A DNA stretch of 20,095 bases. Origin: a virus. Positions 15,353-20,095 of the stretch are shown one piece after another. The notes under the pieces are model-generated. The model did no database searches, was not told the origin of the DNA, and saw only the letters and a list, made by a program, of their open reading frames with translations. Numbering within the stretch: position 1 is the first letter of the stretch; every line of letters begins with the position of its first letter. The stretch lies in the IMG/VR virus record IMGVR_UViG_3300020394_000201, positions 1-20,095 of that record. One strand, given 5' to 3'. A program made the position numbers and the translations under genes.

Positions 15353-15549
15353 TGATGGAAGATTTAGTCGATTATGTGGAACATGCTTTTATTCATGTTT
15401 CTACACGAAGAGTCGTCCTAAGGGACGAGGAAGGGTATACTGAAGAAATTCGGTATGAGTTTAATGAAGATGGGGCAACCTGTTTTGAGGACACTGTATC
15501 CTTCTTACAAGATTTTCTTGATCCAGAAGAGTTAACTTTTGTATTCTAA
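15352..15549 (+). CDS. Small acidic protein, unknown
   Basis: 65 residues from the first ATG at 15352, which overlaps the gp5-like stop as TAATG; a second ATG follows immediately at 15355. The protein is acidic, with an EEIRYEFNEDGATCFEDTVSF core and a C-terminus rich in Phe, Leu and Glu. An upstream in-frame start at 15247 would lie inside the gp5-like gene in another frame and is not needed. I recognise no family. The tight overlaps on both sides support a real gene translated with its neighbours. Confidence 0.65.
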   Translation: MMEDLVDYVEHAFIHVSTRRVVLRDEEGYTEEIRYEFNEDGATCFEDTVSFLQDFLDPEELTFVF

Positions 15550-15821
15550 TGAATTCACAAATCCTAGAGGTCTCTGTTGATGAGATCAAAAGCAACCTTG
15601 ATTTCCTCTTGACTTTATGTGAAAGAGGTAATACAATAAAAATTGTGCAAGATGGGAAACCATCTATCATAATGGCACCAGTTCCTGAGTTCGTATCTAA
15701 ATACGAGCAAGAAGAACTGCCAGATATTCCTATGCCACAGGATTGGAAACCCGATCCAGTTGGTGTGAAGGCATATGTGGAAGAGTCACTCGCTGAAATG
15801 CAACAAAACTTTGAGCAATGA
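15549..15821 (+). CDS. Phd/YefM-antitoxin-like small protein
   Basis: 90 residues. The N-terminal half, EVSVDEIKSNLDFLLTLCERG followed by TIKIVQDGKPSIIMAPVPE (to about residue 47), has the layout of Phd/YefM antitoxins: an early V(S/T)xxExxxNLxxLL helix, a RGxTIxI strand and a GKPxxxxxP strand. The second half is Pro- and Glu-rich and ends in an acidic helix. Antitoxins of this family bind DNA and neutralise RelE or Doc toxins. No recognisable toxin is beside it: the following gene, coupled by ATGA, encodes only 57 unfamiliar residues. It may be a solitary regulator or a phage anti-toxin. The fold is read from sequence pattern only. It starts by TAATG overlap. Confidence 0.55.
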   Translation: MNSQILEVSVDEIKSNLDFLLTLCERGNTIKIVQDGKPSIIMAPVPEFVSKYEQEELPDIPMPQDWKPDPVGVKAYVEESLAEMQQNFEQ

Positions 15822-15991
15822 AGTATCACTTGTACGACGACCAAGAGAAACATCGTGGAACTTTTATGAATATTGAGGAACTACGAAGGTATCTTTGTGA
15901 TCGTAAGTACGATATTAATTGTGATGCAGACATATCATGCACATTTGACTACATTAAACACATCAAGTGGTCATTCGACATCGAGGAGTAA
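15818..15991 (+). CDS. Small protein of 57 residues, unknown
   Basis: ATG at 15818 overlaps the stop of the Phd-like gene as ATGA, and the frame runs to TAA at 15989-15991. The product begins MKYHLYDDQEKHRGTFMNIEE and ends KWSFDIEE. It holds three Cys and several aromatic residues and has no membrane segment. Overlap at its start and a following gene two bases after its stop show that it fits the operon. I recognise no family. Its place after an antitoxin-like gene raises the idea of a partner, but nothing resembling RelE, Doc or other known toxins is visible. Confidence 0.6.
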   Translation: MKYHLYDDQEKHRGTFMNIEELRRYLCDRKYDINCDADISCTFDYIKHIKWSFDIEE

Positions 15992-15993
15992 CT

Positions 15994-16215
15994 ATGACAA
16001 AAGATTGGGACGACAGTAATTGGAGGGAAGAGTACAAAGCGTACACTTCTAACAAAAAAGAATTAGAACTATTGGAAAATGGTCCTAAGAGTTTATCGCA
16101 ATCATGGATATTACAAGCACTCCACAATAGATGGATGAAGGTAAAAGGATATTCATATCCAGAACCACCTGATTGTCAATCGTCATTTAAAGAATTTAAC
16201 GAAAAGATCAAATGA
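15994..16215 (+). CDS. Small conserved-type cyanophage protein, unknown
   Basis: 73 residues from ATG at 15994, chosen because a strong GAGGAG ribosome-binding site lies at 15983-15988. The upstream in-frame ATG at 15967 would overlap the previous gene and has no such site. The protein is hydrophilic, begins MTKDWDDSNWREEYKAY and has a SQSWILQALHNRWMKVKGYS helix in the middle, then a Pro-rich turn. No known domain is recognised. It ends in ATGA with the next gene. The style resembles small hypothetical proteins of T4-like cyanophages. Confidence 0.68.
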   Translation: MTKDWDDSNWREEYKAYTSNKKELELLENGPKSLSQSWILQALHNRWMKVKGYSYPEPPDCQSSFKEFNEKIK

Positions 16216-16448
16216 GCGGTCCACACGTCGAAAATTATCATAGTAGTCCACCACCTGAGGCACAGCATCGTCTAAACACGTTGAGTGATGTCATAGGTGA
16301 TTACCTCACTAGCGAAGACTCTTCAGATAAAACCTATGAGGATATTTTGACTGAGGTTCAGTCATGGATTGACTATCATAAAGAACATTTAGAGAAAGCA
16401 AATAAACTTAAATCACTTCTACAAGGAGAGAGGATTTTGGACGTATAA
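16212..16448 (+). CDS. Small helical protein, unknown
   Basis: 78 residues. It has a Ser/Pro/His-rich start, then helices with SDVIGDYLTSEDSSDKTYED and a WIDYHKEHLEKANKLKSLLQG coiled-coil-like C-terminal helix. No known domain or catalytic motif is seen. The start overlaps the preceding stop as ATGA. It is the last gene of the small-gene block; the late promoter box TATAAATA begins within its final codons. Unknown function; a small accessory or assembly protein is possible. Confidence 0.65.
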   Translation: MSGPHVENYHSSPPPEAQHRLNTLSDVIGDYLTSEDSSDKTYEDILTEVQSWIDYHKEHLEKANKLKSLLQGERILDV

Positions 16449-16451
16449 ATA
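16444..16451 (+). promoter_or_regulatory. Late promoter box TATAAATA before the fibre genes
   Basis: An exact match to the T4-type late box TATAAATA overlaps the end of the small helical protein gene. It lies 28 bases before the GTG start of the first fibre-like protein, the right distance for a late transcript with a short leader. This is the only perfect plus-strand match I noticed in the window, and it stands at the boundary between the small-gene block and the fibre genes. Confidence 0.65.
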
Positions 16452-16478
16452 ACTCGGAAGAACCCATATAGATGAATA

Positions 16479-17813
16479 GTGGCAACTAAAAGAATATCAC
16501 AACTTGATACTATAGCTGATGCGTTGGTGACAGGGGAAGCAGTGCTTCCTATTGTTATTTCTGATCCACTTATTCCAAATAGAAAATCAAAAGTTAATCA
16601 ACTTTTTAGGTCAGTTTCTGCAGGCTCACAAGCCGCTCCAGGACTGGCTTTCGATTTGGATAGGGACACAGGGATTTACCAGAGTGCAGTTAATGAAATT
16701 GGACTCACGTTCGGTAGTGCATCATTATATAATCAACGTAACGCAAACCAAGATGGTTCATCAACTTTGCAGATTCGTGCAGTTGATACAGCGTCAGCAA
16801 ACTCTAATGTAGAGATAGTTCCTCAAGGTAGTGGATATTTCACTGTCAATGGATCTGCTACATTTACAGACTCCAACGTTTTCTTCGAAGGTGACCAAAA
16901 CCCAGGAAAGAAGGTAGTCTTTAACGTAGATACAGTTTCTACTGCAGGTGGTATACGTCGTTTCGACTTTCCAAATGTAGGAGCAAACACCTCAGCAACT
17001 ATTGTTGCAGCAGACACATTTCAGACTCTAACTAATAAGTCTATTATCATTAAAGATAATGACCTTAGTATTACAGGTTCTACAGACGTTGCTAAGATTG
17101 CAAAATTCGAGACAGATGCATGGGATGCTCCTGGTCAGCATATCTATCGTCTTCCTGACTATGGTACTACCATTACGCAATCAACATTACTTGATGATAT
17201 AACTCAGCAAGACGTTAAGAACAAGAACATGGTTAACCCCACGTTCTCTACTACACCGTCTACAGATGAGAATGATCCAACCAAGTACATCATCTTCGAT
17301 CAGTCTGGTATTACACAAGACAGAACAGTTACTTGGCCAGATCTTAACGTTAAGGTAGTTGGTGAAGCATCAACTCAGACATTAACAAACAAAGTTTATA
17401 AGGGTGCCATTTTTGAGGACACTGGTGATGTTACCAAGAAGATTAGTTTTAACCTAGCTAACCTCAATGCTAACAGCAATTTACAGTTCACTTTCCCAGA
17501 AGGTTCTATTTCAGAACCTCTAAATAATGGTAACGATTCCAACGTTATTGTAGCAGAGAAAGCAACGCAGACTCTTGCTAACAAGACTATGGAATTCATG
17601 AAGATTAACAACCCAGAGAATGTTAACGGATTAATTTCTATTGATGCGACTAACATTACTGAACCAGTTAACATTCAGTTTCCAGGTGCGGATGCTACAT
17701 TACTATCTACTAACAACATCGAGGCGGTTGGTGTTAGCTTTGGTGGTCCTTTATCAGCACCTACATTCGGTGGTAGACTCCGACTCCAATCTTTTTTCCA
17801 AGCAGGGTGGTAA
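16479..17813 (+). CDS. Virion structural/fibre-like protein with QTLTNK repeats
   Basis: 444 residues. It starts with GTG at 16479: no in-frame ATG is close, and the conserved-looking start MATKRISQLDTIADALVTGE begins there. This N-terminus resembles cyanophage structural proteins that begin with a KRISQL segment and attach to the baseplate or fibre network. Three copies of a QTLTNK-type motif occur at about residues 182 (QTLTNKSI), 300 (QTLTNKVY) and 364 (QTLANKTM), each after a VAADT/VGEAS/VAEKA-type segment, as in phage fibre stalks. The remainder is beta-rich and Asn/Thr-rich. An ATG with a five-residue minigene overlaps the start out of frame. A late promoter lies just upstream. Its role in host contact is inferred. 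Confidence 0.68.
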   Translation: MATKRISQLDTIADALVTGEAVLPIVISDPLIPNRKSKVNQLFRSVSAGSQAAPGLAFDLDRDTGIYQSAVNEIGLTFGSASLYNQRNANQDGSSTLQIRAVDTASANSNVEIVPQGSGYFTVNGSATFTDSNVFFEGDQNPGKKVVFNVDTVSTAGGIRRFDFPNVGANTSATIVAADTFQTLTNKSIIIKDNDLSITGSTDVAKIAKFETDAWDAPGQHIYRLPDYGTTITQSTLLDDITQQDVKNKNMVNPTFSTTPSTDENDPTKYIIFDQSGITQDRTVTWPDLNVKVVGEASTQTLTNKVYKGAIFEDTGDVTKKISFNLANLNANSNLQFTFPEGSISEPLNNGNDSNVIVAEKATQTLANKTMEFMKINNPENVNGLISIDATNITEPVNIQFPGADATLLSTNNIEAVGVSFGGPLSAPTFGGRLRLQSFFQAGW

Positions 17814-17819
17814 ATTAAA

Positions 17820-20003
17820 ATGACAGCAGGAAGGTTAGCCGCCTCAAAACCAGGGGCAACGACAAATACAATACTATACAGTCCTGATATAGACAACAGT
17901 GCATCTGTAGTATTGACAGCAGCAAATCAATCAGGATCAGGTGTGTCATATCGTGCAGCATTGCGTGACTATGATCAGATTTTGACACTTGATGGTGATG
18001 AAACGACTGCATTAGAGTTCACGAAAGGGAACCCAGTATCAGAATATAAATTAAAAATTAGTCCAGGTATCAGTTTCACTGATGCTACACCTGGTGCAGA
18101 TATTACGACCCAGAATGGTGGTACAGCAAAACTCCTTGATGTGTTTAAGGACACTGCTCTTTTAGAGAGATGGGTCAAGGTAGAGAAATTACTTGAGACA
18201 ACGGGTGATAACGCAAGTTTAACGGGTATATTCCAACTTGGTGAGACAGTAACTGGTGGTACATCAAGTGTTGCAGGTGTATTGAGAAGTCTAGACACTG
18301 AGTCTGGAACTTTTCACGTCGCCATAGCAGATGTAGCTTCGGGGGCCACAGCAGTTAACGTATCAAGAAACACAGGTCTTGCAGATGCTGCAAGGTTAAT
18401 GATCTCTGATACTGCTTCTGAAACTGGTACAGAAATTATATCTATTAATGCTTCTGGTATTAACACTACTACCAATGTATTGACAGTAACAAGAGGAGTA
18501 TATGGTACAACCGCAAGTGCAATCCCTGCAGGAGCATTTGCTAAGTGCTTTATCGACTCTGCTACTACATCTACTATCAACGAAGGTGCTACTTTCGCTG
18601 CAGGTGATACAACTCTTACACTTGCAGATGCAACTGGATTCTTAGAAGGTGGTTTCATACAGATTGGTAACGAGACAATTCAGGTCTCTGCTGTTGCAGG
18701 TAATGACTTGACTGTTGTTCGTGGTCAGTATGGTACTTCTGCAGTTAACCATAATGATGGTACTACAGTTACACAGTTAACTGATGCAGGTGATTATCAT
18801 CTTAACTTCTTTACTGAAGGTGAAACTATCACTGGTGGTACATCTAATGCTACTTTACCATTAAACTTCTCTCAACTTTCTAACCCTATCACTAACCAAG
18901 ATAGATTTATTGTTGCAGAGGGTGCTATTGGTAATACATACGAACTATATCTGAATAAGAACCTTAATAATGAAAGAACATATAGATTCTGGCAGACAGA
19001 TGCTTCTAACACAGGACATCCTTTCAGATTATCTGAAGAGACTGATGGTACTCAGTCATTAAGTGGTACAGAGTATACCACTGGTGTAACTAAGGTAGGA
19101 ACCGCAGGACAAGCAGGATGTTATTTGGAGATTGAGATCACTGCTAACTCACCACTATCGTTATCATCATACGCAGAACCTGCAGTAGCAAACACTGCTG
19201 ACAGTAACGCAGGGTTTGGTTGGTCACTAAACATTGTATCTGCTCCTGCTTATGACGAGATTTTCATCTACAAACTAAGAGGTGCACCATTTAATGCTGC
19301 TGATCAGTTTACTTTAGGTGAGACAACTTATACTGTCGAAGCAGCAGGTGTAACTCCAGGTGCATTTGGTTATGTACACTCTTTCGATAAGACACTTAAC
19401 TTACTGAAAGTTTCACTTGATGGTGATTCTGCAGCATTTGCAGCAGGTGGTCAGATTTATGACACACCAACTATTGTTAATGAAAATAGAGTTATGGCAA
19501 CTATTGTTGCAGGTAAAGCAAGAACTCTGGACAGTGTAAGTGGTGCTGACGCTTCTCGTGCTGCAGGTACATATACTGGATTGGCACCTACAGGTGGTAA
19601 TGGAACACTTCTCAAGGTTGATGTAACAGTTGATGGAGCAGGTGCAGCTACTGTAACTCTTATCAATGGTGGTAAGAACTATCAAGCAAATGATACTGTA
19701 ACTCTTACAGACTCCGTTCTTGGTGGTGGAGGTGGAGCATCATTGACATTTGATGTGGCAACTATAGGTACAGGACAGTCTATAGGTGCTACTGCAACAA
19801 CTTATGCTAATGATGAAGATTATTTCGCTTATGGTAAAGCGGTTGCAGCAAATGCTGTTGATCGCACAACTGGTATCGTAGTCGGTCCAGGACAAAACAT
19901 TTTAGTTTATAGTTCTGCTGCTGATATCTCATATAATGTAACTGGTTTTGAGTCTCAGTCAGATGATTACACACAAATACTGAACAGTAAGACCACTGGA
20001 TAA
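17820..20003 (+). CDS. Virion structural protein, beta-rich, with internal repeats
   Basis: 727 residues, starting six bases after the previous stop. It begins MTAGRLAASKPGATTNTILY and is dominated by Thr, Gly, Ala and Asn. Repeats are visible: TVTRGVYGTTASAIPAGA (about residue 222) and TVVRGQYGTSAVNHNDGT (about 298), preceded by related IxxxxASGINTTTN and IQVSAVAGNDL stretches; and GETVTGGTSSVAG (about 142) with GETITGGTSNATL (about 334). A Gly-rich module with GGGGGASLTFDV occurs near residue 640. Such repeats are common in cyanophage tail or fibre proteins that contact the host. No enzyme motif is seen. It ends beside a late-promoter-like box and another structural gene. Confidence 0.68.
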   Translation: MTAGRLAASKPGATTNTILYSPDIDNSASVVLTAANQSGSGVSYRAALRDYDQILTLDGDETTALEFTKGNPVSEYKLKISPGISFTDATPGADITTQNGGTAKLLDVFKDTALLERWVKVEKLLETTGDNASLTGIFQLGETVTGGTSSVAGVLRSLDTESGTFHVAIADVASGATAVNVSRNTGLADAARLMISDTASETGTEIISINASGINTTTNVLTVTRGVYGTTASAIPAGAFAKCFIDSATTSTINEGATFAAGDTTLTLADATGFLEGGFIQIGNETIQVSAVAGNDLTVVRGQYGTSAVNHNDGTTVTQLTDAGDYHLNFFTEGETITGGTSNATLPLNFSQLSNPITNQDRFIVAEGAIGNTYELYLNKNLNNERTYRFWQTDASNTGHPFRLSEETDGTQSLSGTEYTTGVTKVGTAGQAGCYLEIEITANSPLSLSSYAEPAVANTADSNAGFGWSLNIVSAPAYDEIFIYKLRGAPFNAADQFTLGETTYTVEAAGVTPGAFGYVHSFDKTLNLLKVSLDGDSAAFAAGGQIYDTPTIVNENRVMATIVAGKARTLDSVSGADASRAAGTYTGLAPTGGNGTLLKVDVTVDGAGAATVTLINGGKNYQANDTVTLTDSVLGGGGGASLTFDVATIGTGQSIGATATTYANDEDYFAYGKAVAANAVDRTTGIVVGPGQNILVYSSAADISYNVTGFESQSDDYTQILNSKTTG

Positions 20004-20006
20004 ATA
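19999..20006 (+). promoter_or_regulatory. Late-promoter-like box before the last gene
   Basis: GATAAATA, one base from TATAAATA, spans the stop codon of the preceding gene. It lies 22 bases upstream of the next ATG and is followed by an A-rich leader with AGGTAG. The spacing resembles the box at 16444. The same octamer also occurs inside a gene at 1893-1900, so the motif alone is weak. Confidence 0.42.
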
Positions 20007-20028
20007 ATAAAATAGGTAGCAGATCCCA

Positions 20029-20095
20029 ATGGCACTAACCCGTCTTAAAAATATCATCACGTCGAGGACTGGTCGTATTATATACGTCAACCCCG
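20029..20095 (+). CDS. Start of another virion structural gene (partial)
   Basis: ATG at 20029 opens a frame that runs to the window end, giving MALTRLKNIITSRTGRIIYV and two more residues. From memory, an N-terminus with LKNI.TSKTGRIIYVNP begins large cyanophage structural proteins with a right-handed beta-helix (pectate-lyase-like) body, usually fibre or baseplate components. A purine-rich AATAGGTAG leader and a late-promoter-like box precede it. Only 22 codons are visible, so the family call rests on the start alone. Confidence 0.6.
   Translation, partial: MALTRLKNIITSRTGRIIYVNP

Noticed and set aside
1-20095. tRNA genes, CRISPR arrays, insertion sequences or attachment sites
   Set aside because: Looked for by eye. 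There are no cloverleaf-like gaps, no regularly spaced repeats, no transposase-like ORFs and almost no intergenic space.

Overview
The window looks like part of the late structural region of a T4-like myovirus that infects a marine cyanobacterium (Synechococcus or Prochlorococcus type). Two lines of sequence evidence support this. First, there is a run of T4-type tail and baseplate genes: gp53, gp48, a gp4-like head-completion nuclease, a tube-fold protein, gp26-like and gp51-like proteins, tape-measure candidates, gp27 and gp5. Second, there are two genes typical of cyanophages: a CP12-like Calvin-cycle regulator and a CpeT/CpcT-like phycobiliprotein lyase. The DNA is AT-rich, genes overlap as TAATG or ATGA, and almost nothing is intergenic.

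Layout. At 1-70 is the likely tail end of a rightward gene, followed by a bidirectional terminator (about 94-128). Two leftward genes follow, gp53 (158-1015) and gp48 (1015-2133). The gp48 start codon overlaps the start codon of a rightward gp4-like gene inside a single CATG. From 2132 on, everything reads rightward: gp4-like, a conserved protein of unknown role, a tube-fold protein (gp54/gp19-like), a gp26-like hub chaperone, a small gp51-like ORF, two large related tape-measure-like proteins (the second with a lysozyme-like domain), and gp27. Then comes an accessory cassette of CP12, a 2OG-Fe(II) oxygenase and CpeT, followed by the gp5-like hub/spike. Five very small overlapping genes follow, including a Phd/YefM-like one. 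After a perfect late-promoter match come two fibre or structural proteins rich in repeats and the start of a third.

How the genes work together. The structural genes build the tail tube cap, the baseplate wedge and hub, the tape measure and the spike. The accessory cassette is predicted to alter host carbon flow (CP12) and pigment biogenesis (CpeT) during infection.

The most notable observation is a complete-looking programmed -1 frameshift signal at the end of the gp26-like gene. It has a T TTT TTC heptamer in the correct phase, a 5-nt spacer and a 10-bp stem enclosing a second 6-bp hairpin. The shift leads without a stop into the gp51-like ORF directly upstream of the tape-measure candidate. 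This has the same logic as lambda G/GT and P2 E/E', but placed on the T4-type 26/51 pair. No searches were run, so all family names come from reading the translated sequences.
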